NCBI GenBank assembly: GCA_024234365.1
Contig: JACKOK010000002.1
Coordinates: 248,001-312,000, forward strand
DNA from: Pseudomonadales bacterium
GTDB taxonomy: Bacteria; Pseudomonadota; Gammaproteobacteria; Pseudomonadales; Pseudohongiellaceae
Reading direction: 5' to 3'
Length of the DNA: 64,000 nucleotides
Of the stretch, positions 17,979 to 27,138 are shown piece by piece (within the stretch, counting starts at the first letter, position 1; the number at the start of each line of letters is the position of its first letter). The notes beneath the pieces are model-generated. The model worked only from the letters and a program-made list of their open reading frames with translations. It was not told where the DNA came from and made no database searches. The position numbers and the translations under genes were made by a program.

Positions 17979-19649
17979 TTATTCCTGTCCGCGCAGGGCG
18001 AAGGTGGCCATGGCGTTACCGGAAATCACCGTGACGTACTGTACGCCGTCCACCATATAGGTCACCGGGGCCATGGCGATCTGCCCGCCCAGGCTGGCCT
18101 TCCACAGTAATTCACCGGTACGCGCATCCAGCGCGTGGAAGTGCCCTTCGCGGCCGCCGGCAAACACCAGATCTGTCGCGGTGCTCAGGATGCCGCCGTC
18201 ACTGACGTCAAACTGGTCGAAGGTCCATGCCGGCTCGCCGGTTTCCGGATTCATGGCCAGAAGCGCCGCATGCCCGACTTCATCGGTCCAGGTATTGACC
18301 GGGTTGGTGCGGCCAATGCCGACGCCCGGGGCCCCCTGTGCGGGGGTCAGCACGGTGAAGCCACCGCCCAGGAAGGCCCGCCCGGGTTCGTACTGCTGCT
18401 CTTCCGCGCGGTAGATGGTCGCATAGTCTTCCCAGGAGTTGAAGTAGAACAGCCCGGTACGGGGGCTGTACGAGGGGGGGTACCAGTTGGTGGCGCCCTG
18501 GTTGCCAGGCCAGGTGGGCATGCCTTCGGGTTGCCGGGTCGGAATCGGACGACCGTTGTCGTCCAGGCCACTGGACCAGTTCACCTTCACATAGGGCTTG
18601 CCCAGCAGGAATTCACCGTCTGTGCGGTCGAGCACATAGAAATAGCCGTTGCGGTTGGCCCACAGCATGAGCTTGCGCTGCTGACCGTGCCATTCCCGAT
18701 CCACCAGTACAGGAACCTGTACCGAGTCGTAGTCATAACCGTCATTCGGGGTGAACTGGAAGTGCCACTTCAGCTCTCCGGTGTCGGCATCCAGTGCGAT
18801 GACGGAGTCCGAGTACAGGTTATCGCCCGGGCGCTGGTAGGGGTTCCAGTCCGGCCCGGGGTTGCCGACGCCCCAGTAGGTGAGGTTGAGTTCGGGATCG
18901 AAGGAGCCGGTGATCCACACCGGGGCACCGCCGTGCTCCCAGTCTTCGTCGTCCCAGCTTTCGTGACCGGGTTCACCGGGGGCCGGAATGGTGTAGAACT
19001 TCCAGGCTTCCTCGCCGGTTTCGGCATCATAGGCGACCACATAGCCGCGAATGCCGTACTCGCCGCCGCCCACGCCGACGATGACCTTGTCCTTGACGAT
19101 CAGCGGAGCCATGGTAACGGAGTAGGCCAGATTGACGTCACCCACTTCGATATTCCACAGCGGCTTGCCGTTGACGCGGTCCAGCGCAATCAGATGGGCA
19201 TCCAGTGTGCCCATGTAAACCTTGTCGTCCAGGATGGCGATGCCGCGATTATTGGCGCCGCAACACACGCGGGCATTCTCGGCGGGCGTGTGTTTGTAGA
19301 CCCAGAATACCCGGCCGGTAACCGGGTCCATGGCAATGACATCATTGGGGCGCTGGGTCAGGTACATGACGCCATCGACTACGATGGGGTTGGACTGCCA
19401 GGCACCGAATACCTGGTTCTGAAAAACCCATTTCAGCTCCAGTTGATCGACATTGTCGCGGGTGATCTGGTTCAGGGTGCTGTAACGCTGGCTGGCATAA
19501 CTGCCGTTGTAGGTCAGCCAGTTTTCCGGTTCGTTCTGGGCATTGAGGATGCGCTCATAGCTCACGTCCTGCTGTGCAAAGACTTGTGTGCCGGGGAGCA
19601 GAATGGCCAGGCCGAGGAGCAGGGTGCGCAGTTGCCGTAATGTGTTCAT
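17979..19649 (-). CDS. PQQ-dependent alcohol dehydrogenase, quinoprotein type
   Basis: A 556-residue periplasmic eight-bladed propeller that oxidises alcohols and passes electrons to a cytochrome c. The signal peptide ends near Val-Phe-Ala-Gln. Blade motifs such as LNLTYWGVGNPGPDWNPYQ recur. The adjacent-Cys disulfide that stacks on PQQ is present (ARVCCGANNRGIAILDDKVY), and the catalytic Asp lies in RPGDNLYSDS. The C-terminus, VISGNAMATFALRGQE, follows the usual closing blade. Its start overlaps the stop of the cytochrome c gene upstream by four bases (ATGA), so the cytochrome is its likely electron acceptor. No PQQ synthesis gene is in the window. Substrate is not determinable from sequence. 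Confidence 0.92.
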   Translation of the reverse strand: MNTLRQLRTLLLGLAILLPGTQVFAQQDVSYERILNAQNEPENWLTYNGSYASQRYSTLNQITRDNVDQLELKWVFQNQVFGAWQSNPIVVDGVMYLTQRPNDVIAMDPVTGRVFWVYKHTPAENARVCCGANNRGIAILDDKVYMGTLDAHLIALDRVNGKPLWNIEVGDVNLAYSVTMAPLIVKDKVIVGVGGGEYGIRGYVVAYDAETGEEAWKFYTIPAPGEPGHESWDDEDWEHGGAPVWITGSFDPELNLTYWGVGNPGPDWNPYQRPGDNLYSDSVIALDADTGELKWHFQFTPNDGYDYDSVQVPVLVDREWHGQQRKLMLWANRNGYFYVLDRTDGEFLLGKPYVKVNWSSGLDDNGRPIPTRQPEGMPTWPGNQGATNWYPPSYSPRTGLFYFNSWEDYATIYRAEEQQYEPGRAFLGGGFTVLTPAQGAPGVGIGRTNPVNTWTDEVGHAALLAMNPETGEPAWTFDQFDVSDGGILSTATDLVFAGGREGHFHALDARTGELLWKASLGGQIAMAPVTYMVDGVQYVTVISGNAMATFALRGQE

Positions 19650-20437
19650 TCCAGACCTCGCAGTGTCAGCAGGTATCCGATGAGATCCGCGATCTCGTCA
19701 CCATTCAGGGAAGTGGGTTGATGCACCGGGACGCTGCTCAGCTCGTAGCTGACCAGATCGGCCTTGCGCAGTGAGCGCAGCTGTTCGTTGCTGTCGATCA
19801 GCTGTACGGAATAGGTGTCTTCGTTGAGGCGCCTTCCTACGATGATTTCCTCGGTGCGGGTCACCAGCCGGATCTGCCGGTTGATGGGCTGCAGCGTGGA
19901 CGCGGGATTGGTGAGGCTTGCCTCCAGGATGGCGGGTGTGCGGATCAGGCCGATATCGCTCAGATCGGGTGCGGTGCGGTGACCGCTGCCATTGATGCGA
20001 TGGCAGGCGGAACACTCCCCCTTGCCGTCATAGATCGCCTTGCCCCGGGCCGGATCGCCGATGCGAATGGCCACCCCGTCGGGGTCGAAGCCGGCACGGA
20101 TGTAGGCGATCACGCCATTGAGTTCCTCCGGACGCAGATTGAAGGCGGGCATGCGGCCCCCTGCGGCGCCCCCGGAGACGATGCGGGCCAGGTCTTCATC
20201 GGAGGTGGCGGTACGGAACTGGCCCTGACGCAGGTTGACGCCGTCGATGCTGTCCCCCTGGGGGCCATGACAGAGCGCGCATTGCTGCACATAAACCCGG
20301 GAGCCGGTCTGTATGGATTCGCTGGTGTACTGGTGGTCGCTGGTGTCCTGCGCCAGCGCCGACAGGCTCAGGAGCAGGCTGCACAGAGCAGGCATGAGTA
20401 CCCGCCTGCCAGTGCGGGAAAAGATCGTCTTGGTCAC
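19646..20437 (-). CDS. Dihaem-type cytochrome c, electron acceptor of the PQQ dehydrogenase
   Basis: A 263-residue periplasmic cytochrome c with a signal peptide (ending near Ala-Leu-Ala-Gln). Two haem-binding motifs are seen: CALCHGPQG near residue 53 and CSACHRINGSGH near residue 142. A likely axial Met is in GGRMPAFNLRPEEL for the first haem. The region after the second motif resembles the domain that follows haem in membrane-bound dehydrogenase cytochromes. It is first in a two-gene operon with the PQQ dehydrogenase. Divergent from 20570 with 132 bases between starts. Confidence 0.87.
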   Translation of the reverse strand: MTKTIFSRTGRRVLMPALCSLLLSLSALAQDTSDHQYTSESIQTGSRVYVQQCALCHGPQGDSIDGVNLRQGQFRTATSDEDLARIVSGGAAGGRMPAFNLRPEELNGVIAYIRAGFDPDGVAIRIGDPARGKAIYDGKGECSACHRINGSGHRTAPDLSDIGLIRTPAILEASLTNPASTLQPINRQIRLVTRTEEIIVGRRLNEDTYSVQLIDSNEQLRSLRKADLVSYELSSVPVHQPTSLNGDEIADLIGYLLTLRGLE

Positions 20438-20569
20438 GGAAGTCTCCCTTTTTGTTGTTGTGCCGGACCGAAGGAGGATAGTCCGAATTCAAGGCAGAAT
20501 CCAGCAGATGCACCCCGATGTCTGCCTGTGATACCGTTGCCTGACTTCCGTCAGGGAATAGGTGCGCGC

Positions 20570-21172
20570 ATGTTCATTGTTTGCAGAGTCCTGATTCTCG
20601 CCCTGGTGCTGCTGTTGCCGACTGTCCGGCAGGCGCAGGCACACGGGGGCGTGGCGTTTGAGGACGATCTGTGCGTCATCAACATCGGCTTCCTCAAGGC
20701 CCATTTCACGATTTACCAGCCGCAGCATAGTGGCAGCGAGGAGTTCTGCGAGGATATTCCCGCTGTCAGCGACACGATGTTTGTCATGGAATACCAGCAC
20801 GATTTCCTGCGGCAGATGCCGGTGGATTTCCGCATCATTCGCGATGAGCAGGATTTTGGCATTTACGCGCGCTGGGAGGATGTGCAGACGATTCCCGATC
20901 TGGATGCCGTGACCGCCTTTTACCAGCCGGCAGTGGTACGCCCCGAGGGATCCTTCACCGCCAATTACCGCTTTGATGCGCCGGGAACGTATATTGGCAT
21001 TGTGACTGCGAAGCATCCCGAGGATGATCGGGTCTACAATGCCGTGTTCTATTTTCAGGTAGGCGGGGCCGATTATGGCAGCCTGCCCCTGTTTGCCGTG
21101 CTGGCGCTGTGCCTGCAGGCGGCATACTGGGTTGGCAGTGGCGGATTGAAACGCTGGCGCGAGCGCCGCTGA
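20570..21172 (+). CDS. Small exported protein with C-terminal membrane anchor, copper cluster
   Basis: A 200-residue protein with a signal peptide (ending HA after QAQA) and a probable anchor at about residues 172-192 (LPLFAVLALCLQAAYWVG) followed by a positive tail KRWRERR. The mature part begins HGGVAFEDDLC and contains two Cys (Cys37 region and EEFCEDI) and several His and Met, consistent with a periplasmic metal-handling role. I do not recognise a named family. The ATG at 20570 has no strong ribosome site, but the signal peptide fixes it. It heads a plus-strand set with the multicopper oxidase, cupredoxin and FG-GAP genes. Confidence 0.7.
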   Translation: MFIVCRVLILALVLLLPTVRQAQAHGGVAFEDDLCVINIGFLKAHFTIYQPQHSGSEEFCEDIPAVSDTMFVMEYQHDFLRQMPVDFRIIRDEQDFGIYARWEDVQTIPDLDAVTAFYQPAVVRPEGSFTANYRFDAPGTYIGIVTAKHPEDDRVYNAVFYFQVGGADYGSLPLFAVLALCLQAAYWVGSGGLKRWRERR

Positions 21173-21175
21173 CAC

Positions 21176-21205
21176 TGACGCGCGGGTCCAGACCCGCAGG
21201 CGTCA
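21176..21205 (+). terminator. Intercistronic hairpin before the multicopper oxidase gene
   Basis: GCGGGTC at 21182-21188 pairs with GACCCGC at 21191-21197. An outer TGACGC / GCGTCA pair lies at 21176-21181 and 21200-21205. No T-run follows, so it is more likely a messenger processing or stability structure than a full terminator. Confidence 0.35.
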
Positions 21206-21245
21206 CAAGACAAGAGCAATAACAACAGCAGTCGTGGGGAGAAGT

Positions 21246-22913
21246 ATGCGTGCAGTGATCATGCTGATATCGGGTGCCTTGCTTGGCATCGTGGTATTCC
21301 CCGTGCAATGGCTGCCACCGGCCCTGCGTTTCGAGCTGGCAGAAATTGCAGGAACCCCCGCCTATCGCAGTCCCGCCGCCACGCAGGGGGCAGAAATGCC
21401 CACGACGGTGCCCATGGACGAGATGTGCCCGGAAGATCTTCTGGGCTGGCGTTCGGCACAGACCATCGAAGGGGTGGAGATTGCCGCCGCCGCCACCTGC
21501 AGTGCTGATAATCCCTATGCCATTGCCGCTTTTGTGCGGGGAACCAATAATGTCTCCATGGACACCCTGCTGCGTGCAGGGCTGACACCGGATGCGCTGG
21601 AGAAAGGCGCTGATCTGGACGGTGACGGCGACCCGGACGAAATCCATATCCGCCTGGAGATCGCCGAGCTCAATGGCGGTTCGCCCGATGCCCAGGAGCC
21701 GGTTGTGCAGTACGAGATAGCTCCGGGCGTTACACCAGGTCTATGGGTATTCGTGCCAAAAGCCTTTGGCATGGCCACCGAAAATTTTGATTCCAATATT
21801 GCCACTGCGCTGTTGCGCGCCCCCGCCCCCGCGATTCGGGTGGAACAGGGGGACCATGTATACATCACCCTCGAAAACACCCATTACATGCCTCATACCC
21901 TTCACCTGCACGGCGTGGACCATGCCTACCGGCGCGCCGATGGGCAGGGGAATGACGGGGTGCCGATGAGCAGCGAATTGCCGGTGCAGCCGGGCGAGGC
22001 GCGCACCTACGAGATTCAGCCGCGCAGCGCCGGCACCGCGTTCTACCACTGTCACGTGCAGCCTCAGGCGCATATTCTGATGGGGCTGCAGGGCATGTTC
22101 ATCGTCGAGGAGAATCGCCCCGGCAACACGCTGCAATCCATGAATATCGGAGCGGGTGAAGTGCGTGTGCGCTCCCGCGCCAGCCGCGAGAGTTATCAGC
22201 AGGAATACGATCTGCAATACACCGATATCGACAGCCGCCTGAACAATATTGTTCAGCAGAGCAATGACCCAGCGCGCATCGAGCAGTGGTTGCACGGGGG
22301 CTACAATCTCACCAGCGCCGACAGCAATTACTTCACGGTCAATGGCCGTTCCTTCCCCTACAGTTTTCGCGAATCCCTGATCGTGACGGGGGCGGATGAG
22401 CGCATCCGTCTGCGGGTGCTCAATGCCGGTACGCAGGGCCTGGCGCTGCACACTCACGGGCACAAGAGTACGGTGACTCATCTGGATGGGCAGGCCTTGC
22501 CAACCGCAGGACAGGTGACACGGGATGTGTTCTGGCTCGCCAGTGCGCAGCGCATGGACCTGACGCTGGATACCCGCAATGATGGCGTGCACTCCTATGG
22601 CAGTGGTGTGTGGATGCTGCACGATCACAGTGGCAAGGGCACGACGACCGATGGTATTGCTCCCGGGGGCAATATGAACGCCATCGTTTATCGTGAGTAT
22701 CTTGCGGAGAATGGCTGGCCGATTACCCAAGGCGAAGACATGGGCATGTTCTTCGACCCTGCCTATTACCGGCGGGAAGCGTTTGCCGCAGCCTCTGAAG
22801 GAAGCATGAGTGCCGGTTTCTTCCTGCGTTTGCTGGGGCTTGGTTTTGCGCTGGCCCTGATGCTGACCGGCCTCCTTGCCTTGCTCCTGCCACTGCAGAG
22901 GAAACCTTCATGA
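21246..22913 (+). CDS. Membrane-tethered multicopper oxidase
   Basis: A 555-residue multicopper oxidase with a hydrophobic N-terminal segment (residues 3-20) and a second one at the very end (about 525-550, RLLGLGFALALMLTGLLALL). It would be anchored with the copper domains in the periplasm. Copper-ligand motifs: HTLHLHG (His217, His220, His222), YHCHVQPQAH (His268-Cys269-His270 and His276), LALHTHGHK, and MLHDHSGKG. The Cys of the type 1 centre comes in the first half rather than at the C-terminus, unlike laccases. GGGGAGA precedes the ATG at 21246. Its stop overlaps the next start (ATGA). Substrate unknown. Confidence 0.85.
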   Translation: MRAVIMLISGALLGIVVFPVQWLPPALRFELAEIAGTPAYRSPAATQGAEMPTTVPMDEMCPEDLLGWRSAQTIEGVEIAAAATCSADNPYAIAAFVRGTNNVSMDTLLRAGLTPDALEKGADLDGDGDPDEIHIRLEIAELNGGSPDAQEPVVQYEIAPGVTPGLWVFVPKAFGMATENFDSNIATALLRAPAPAIRVEQGDHVYITLENTHYMPHTLHLHGVDHAYRRADGQGNDGVPMSSELPVQPGEARTYEIQPRSAGTAFYHCHVQPQAHILMGLQGMFIVEENRPGNTLQSMNIGAGEVRVRSRASRESYQQEYDLQYTDIDSRLNNIVQQSNDPARIEQWLHGGYNLTSADSNYFTVNGRSFPYSFRESLIVTGADERIRLRVLNAGTQGLALHTHGHKSTVTHLDGQALPTAGQVTRDVFWLASAQRMDLTLDTRNDGVHSYGSGVWMLHDHSGKGTTTDGIAPGGNMNAIVYREYLAENGWPITQGEDMGMFFDPAYYRREAFAAASEGSMSAGFFLRLLGLGFALALMLTGLLALLLPLQRKPS

Positions 22914-23602
22914 AGTGTTCGAATGCGTGGGTGTGGCTTTTGGCGGGTGCTTTGTGTGTATTGCCATCTGTTGTGCTCGCGCAGCATGAACACGCCATGC
23001 ATGGCGCTGGGGAAGAAGATGCCATGCGCTTTGATCGTACCGGCATGGTGATGAATGCCAATACGCAGACATTGCCGCAGAACTGCAGCGAGATCAGTAC
23101 GGATGTGGAATGGACGGTACGGGCAGGCACATCGTATGCAATGCAGGAGGCGGGGCGTGTGTTTGGCTACAGCCAGTCAGTCTTTGAGGCGCCGCCCTGC
23201 AGCCGCATCACGGTGCGTTTCATCAACGAGGATCAGGTCCGCCACCAATGGATGCTGCACGGCTTGCCACGCTATCTCTATCCCGATGGCATGTTCCACC
23301 TGGAGGCGAATGGCGGGCAGGAGGTGCAGGGCAGTTTCATCGTGCCGGGGGATGACGCCACCTATCTGCTGCATTGCGATATTGCGCAGCACATGGAAAA
23401 GGGCATGAAAGGCCAGGTGAGAATCGGGCGTGGCAGTGGTGATCTGTGGAGTGTTCCGGGCCTCAGTGCGGACTTCAATCGTGTTGTGCAAAACCCGCGC
23501 GGCACTCTGATGTTGCTCGGTATTTCCGTCATGCTGGGCATGGGTGTGTTGAGTACAACGCTTATGGGAGCACAGGACAAGGCAGAGGAAAAAGGGAAGT
23601 GA
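22910..23602 (+). CDS. Membrane-anchored cupredoxin
   Basis: A 230-residue type 1 copper protein with a signal peptide, a His/Met-rich N-terminus after it (HEHAMHG) and a C-terminal membrane segment (about 196-215). Predicted copper ligands are His112 (RHQWMLHG) and the C-X4-H-X4-M loop in HCDIAQHMEKGM: Cys156, His161, Met166. It overlaps the oxidase gene by four bases and so is probably co-translated with it. It probably shuttles electrons to or from the multicopper oxidase, both being tethered to the same membrane. The specific pairing is inference. Confidence 0.82.
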   Translation: MKCSNAWVWLLAGALCVLPSVVLAQHEHAMHGAGEEDAMRFDRTGMVMNANTQTLPQNCSEISTDVEWTVRAGTSYAMQEAGRVFGYSQSVFEAPPCSRITVRFINEDQVRHQWMLHGLPRYLYPDGMFHLEANGGQEVQGSFIVPGDDATYLLHCDIAQHMEKGMKGQVRIGRGSGDLWSVPGLSADFNRVVQNPRGTLMLLGISVMLGMGVLSTTLMGAQDKAEEKGK

Positions 23603-23603
23603 A

Positions 23604-24809
23604 ATGACAAATACGCATGTGGCAGCACGGCAGATATTCCTGATGCTGGCAGGCAGTGCACTGCTGAGTGCTTGCCAGGCAGCGGGTGTCCCGCATTACG
23701 ATCGTGTCACCCTGGACGAATCGATTCAGGGAGGGTATGGCCTCGCGGTAGCGGATGTTGACGGTGATGGCCGTCAGGATATCGTGGCCCTGGCGACCAA
23801 TCCTGCCCAGTTTGTCTGGTATCGCAATCCCGGCTGGGAAAAATACTCGATTACGGGCAGCAGCAGTGGGGATATTGCCACGGCACCGCATGATATTGAT
23901 GGAGACGGAGATGTGGATCTTGTGCTGGCCAGTGAGTTCAGCCTGCAGGCCTCCACGCAAGGGGGGCTGGTGCAGTGGTTCGAGAACCCGGGCAATCCCC
24001 GCGAAAACCAGCAGTGGCTAGCGCACGAGATCGACCGTGTGCCGACCTCCCATCGTCTGCGCTGGGTCGATATTCGCGGCAATGGCAAACCGGTTCTGGT
24101 GAATCTGCCCATCATCGGGATTGGAGCGCAGGCACCCGATTATGCGGTGGGGGCACAGATGAAGGCGTATCAGGTGCCCGGCAATCCGCGGGCAAAATGG
24201 CCGGCGATCGTGCTGAGCGATACCTTCGAGATGGCCCACGGTATGAGCGTGGTGGACTGGGATGGAGACGGCCGCGAAGACCTGCTGACGGCCAGTTTTG
24301 CCGGCATCGGCCTGATGCAGTTTGCCGCGGACGGACGCTTTGTCAAACAGACAGCGTTGGGAGCCGGTAATCGCGGGGAACGCCCCGCTCAGGGGAGCAG
24401 TGAGGTCGGCATGGGGCGGCTGCGACACGGGCCGCGTTTTCTCGCCGCCATCGAACCCTGGCATGGCAACGAGGTGGTGGTGTATCAGGCGAATGAGGAT
24501 ACCAGCCAGGCCTGGCATCGGCGCGTAATCGATGACAGCTTTGTGGGCGGACACGCCCTGCTGACCGCCGATCTGGACAACGATGGCAGTGATGAGATCG
24601 TGGCGGGTTTCCGTTCACGCCCCTACGGGCTGTATGTCTACCGTTATGAGGCGGGAACGGACAGCTGGCTACGCAGCGCGCTGGATGAGGGGAGCATTGG
24701 GCTTGCGGGTCTGGCCATTGCGGATTTCAACGGCGATGGCTATGAGGACATCGCGGCGATCGGCACGGCTACCGGAAATGTGGTGTTGTTCGAAAGTGCA
24801 GGGCCCTGA
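23604..24809 (+). CDS. FG-GAP/VCBS-repeat lipoprotein
   Basis: A 401-residue lipoprotein: signal peptide with lipobox LSAC (Cys near residue 24), then repeated calcium-type strands such as VADVDGDGRQDIVALA, HDIDGDGDVDLVLA, VDWDGDGREDLLTA, TADLDNDGSDEIVAG and IADFNGDGYEDIAAI. These indicate a seven-bladed integrin-like propeller. The gene starts one base after the cupredoxin stop and is part of the same operon. It may act as a scaffold or substrate-binding partner at the membrane; no catalytic motif is visible. Converges on the amidohydrolase gene. Confidence 0.82.
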   Translation: MTNTHVAARQIFLMLAGSALLSACQAAGVPHYDRVTLDESIQGGYGLAVADVDGDGRQDIVALATNPAQFVWYRNPGWEKYSITGSSSGDIATAPHDIDGDGDVDLVLASEFSLQASTQGGLVQWFENPGNPRENQQWLAHEIDRVPTSHRLRWVDIRGNGKPVLVNLPIIGIGAQAPDYAVGAQMKAYQVPGNPRAKWPAIVLSDTFEMAHGMSVVDWDGDGREDLLTASFAGIGLMQFAADGRFVKQTALGAGNRGERPAQGSSEVGMGRLRHGPRFLAAIEPWHGNEVVVYQANEDTSQAWHRRVIDDSFVGGHALLTADLDNDGSDEIVAGFRSRPYGLYVYRYEAGTDSWLRSALDEGSIGLAGLAIADFNGDGYEDIAAIGTATGNVVLFESAGP

Positions 24810-24820
24810 GGCCCCGCAGC

Positions 24821-26110
24821 TTATTCCTGTTCCGCAGGCACCTGGTTGCCGGCGATCCACACCTGCTCCAGGGTTTCGGTATTGTGGATATCCTCCAGGG
24901 GATTTTTGGCAAAGACCAGCACATCCGCCCATTTGCCTTCCTCGAGGCTGCCGAGATAATCCAGCCCCATGCAGTCTGCCGCCACGGAGGTGGCTGACTG
25001 AATCACCTGCATCGGTGTCATGCCGGCTTCCACCATCATCTGCATCTCCAGGTGTTCGAAGTAACCCTGGAAGCGCATGGCCGGGCCGGAGTCGGTCCCC
25101 ATCACCACCTTGACGCCGGCATCGGAGAGCGTCTTGAGATTGCGCATGGCCATGGGCAGCGCCTGTGTCTTGTAGTGCTGGGCAGAGGCGTTTTCGCGCA
25201 TGCGCGCCTGACGTTCCGGTTCGCGCAATGTGGCGATCAGTGCGGGATCGACCTCGCGTGTAAAGAACGGGTCACTGAAAAAGGCCGGTTCTCCCTCATA
25301 GACGAAGGTGGACAGTTCACGGGTCAGGGTCGGGGTGTAACAGACATCTTTCGTCTTCAAGGCGTCGATGAATGCCTGATCGACTTCGGTATCGCGGACA
25401 CTGTGTGCGATGAAATCCGCCCCCGCAGCGAGTGTGGCCCTGGCGTCATCGAGCGTGTACATGTGCACGGCAAGCGGAATGCCGCGTTTGTCGGATTCGT
25501 CCGCGATAGCCTGATAGATTTCCGGTGCCATTTTGTCCGTGCGTCCGAGATTGTCATCGACACGAATCTTGATGAAATTGACGCTTTGGTCGGCGATGCC
25601 GTTCACCGCGCGTTTTGCCTCTTCGACGCTTCTGGGCGCCAACACCGGGCCGGCCACCATCAGGCGAGCGTGATCAACTCTCACGGGGTCGGTAGTATTG
25701 CGGATCTCGAAGCCCTCATACTCGTCATCGCCCAGACTATTCACGGTGGTGACACCGTAACGGGCATACAGACGCAACTGTCGCATGACATTGCCGTAAT
25801 CGTAGTGGCCCCCTTCCAGGCCCAGCACCTGTCCCACATGGCCATGGGTATTGATGAATCCGGGCATCAGGGTTTTGCCGCTGACGTCGATGCGCTCCGC
25901 CTGTGGCGGGATCGGGGTCGTTGCAGCCGGCCCCACGGCGACGATCTTGCCGTCTTCTGTAATCAGCACGCCATTCTCTATGGCGGCTGCTCCCGTGCCA
26001 TCGATGATGCGAGCGCCAACGAAGGCCAGTGTGCCAAAACCGGCGTGGGAGGAAGTACTTGCCAGCGCGATGGCGAGCGCCAGGGCCCGGGTTTTTTTCT
26101 GAATTGTCAT
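24821..26110 (-). CDS. Exported metal-dependent amidohydrolase
   Basis: A 429-residue amidohydrolase-superfamily enzyme related to imidazolonepropionase and Xaa-Pro dipeptidase types, with a signal peptide (residues 1-23). The metal site is complete: NTHGHVG (HxH), the Lys of NFIKIRVDD that can be carbamylated, His in LAVHMY and FIAHSVRD, and Asp in GTDSGPAMR. The C-terminal composite domain reads GSLEEGKWADVLVFAKNPLEDI. Reaction is hydrolysis of a cyclic amide or peptide-like bond; substrate unknown. It faces away from mscS. Confidence 0.9.
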   Translation of the reverse strand: MTIQKKTRALALAIALASTSSHAGFGTLAFVGARIIDGTGAAAIENGVLITEDGKIVAVGPAATTPIPPQAERIDVSGKTLMPGFINTHGHVGQVLGLEGGHYDYGNVMRQLRLYARYGVTTVNSLGDDEYEGFEIRNTTDPVRVDHARLMVAGPVLAPRSVEEAKRAVNGIADQSVNFIKIRVDDNLGRTDKMAPEIYQAIADESDKRGIPLAVHMYTLDDARATLAAGADFIAHSVRDTEVDQAFIDALKTKDVCYTPTLTRELSTFVYEGEPAFFSDPFFTREVDPALIATLREPERQARMRENASAQHYKTQALPMAMRNLKTLSDAGVKVVMGTDSGPAMRFQGYFEHLEMQMMVEAGMTPMQVIQSATSVAADCMGLDYLGSLEEGKWADVLVFAKNPLEDIHNTETLEQVWIAGNQVPAEQE

Positions 26111-26246
26111 GCACGCTCTCCTGCAGTTTTCGTCGGGGGCTGTGGCCCTCCGGATCAGGTTGACAGCTTATCGGGTTCTGTAGGTTAATGCCACGCAAGG
26201 GCGTTCAGTGTCCTCGCCTTCGGTACCTTATCTGCGGAGAAAACCA

Positions 26247-27062
26247 ATGGAAAACTTTGAAGTCAATTCTGATGTACTCATCGGCTATGTCTATCTTTAC
26301 GGGCCGAAACTGATTGCTGCAATTCTGACACTGATCGTAGGGTTATGGCTTGCCGGTTTCCTGGTCAGCATGATCAAAAAGATGCTGACCCGAAGCAAGG
26401 TTGAACCCTCGCTGCAAAGTTTCCTCAGCAGCCTGTTCAGTATTCTGTTCAGGATCATGGTGTACATCACCGCCCTGGGTGTGGCCGGGGTTGAGATGAC
26501 TTCCTTCGTTGCCATCCTCGGTGCCGCTGGTCTGGCCGTGGGTCTGGCGTTGTCCGGCACGCTGCAGAATTTTGCCGGCGGCGTGATGATTCTGCTGTTC
26601 AAGACCTTCAAGGTCGGGGATTTTATCGAGGCTCAGGGCTATTCGGGCACCGTGAAGGAAATTCAGATTTTCGTCACCCTGTTGACGACCCCGGACAACA
26701 AGACCGTCCTGATTCCCAATGGCCCCTTGTCCACGGGTACATTGGTCAATTATTCGGCACAACCGACACGTCGTGTGGACTGGACTTTCGGTATTGCCTA
26801 TGGCGATGACATCGACAAGGCCTATGAAGTAATCAAGCGTCTGATCGCGGAAGATGAGCGTGTACTGCAAGACCCGGAACCTTTTTACGCCCTGTCTGCG
26901 CTGGCTGACAGTTCCGTGAATATTGTGGTGCGCGTCTGGGTCAATGCGGCGGATTACTGGGCGGTGTATTTCCGCATGAACGAACAGGTGTACAAGGAAT
27001 TCCCAGCGGCGGGCCTTTCCATTCCCTTCCCGCAGCGGGATGTGCATATTTATCAGAAGTGA
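26247..27062 (+). CDS. mscS: Small-conductance mechanosensitive channel, MscS family
   Basis: A 271-residue inner-membrane channel that opens under membrane tension to release solutes. Three spans are visible; the pore helix TM3 is VAILGAAGLAVGLALSGTLQ, rich in Gly/Ala, then NFAGGVMIL. The beta domain contains FKVGDFIEAQGYSGTVKEI and LIPNGPLSTGTLVNYS. Length matches E. coli MscS. The ATG at 26247 has GGAG seven bases before it; earlier ATG at 26208 would add a non-conserved 13 residues. Confidence 0.93.
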   Translation: MENFEVNSDVLIGYVYLYGPKLIAAILTLIVGLWLAGFLVSMIKKMLTRSKVEPSLQSFLSSLFSILFRIMVYITALGVAGVEMTSFVAILGAAGLAVGLALSGTLQNFAGGVMILLFKTFKVGDFIEAQGYSGTVKEIQIFVTLLTTPDNKTVLIPNGPLSTGTLVNYSAQPTRRVDWTFGIAYGDDIDKAYEVIKRLIAEDERVLQDPEPFYALSALADSSVNIVVRVWVNAADYWAVYFRMNEQVYKEFPAAGLSIPFPQRDVHIYQK

Positions 27063-27138
27063 ATCACAGACTTTGCAAGATGTTCGATGATAGGCTGGGA
27101 AATTCCGACACCATGACAACAAGCCCGAGGAGAATGTG

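Noticed and set aside
19979..20569. Upstream extension of the 20570 gene
   Set aside because: The extra 197 codons lie antisense to the cytochrome c gene and would bury the signal peptide inside the protein.
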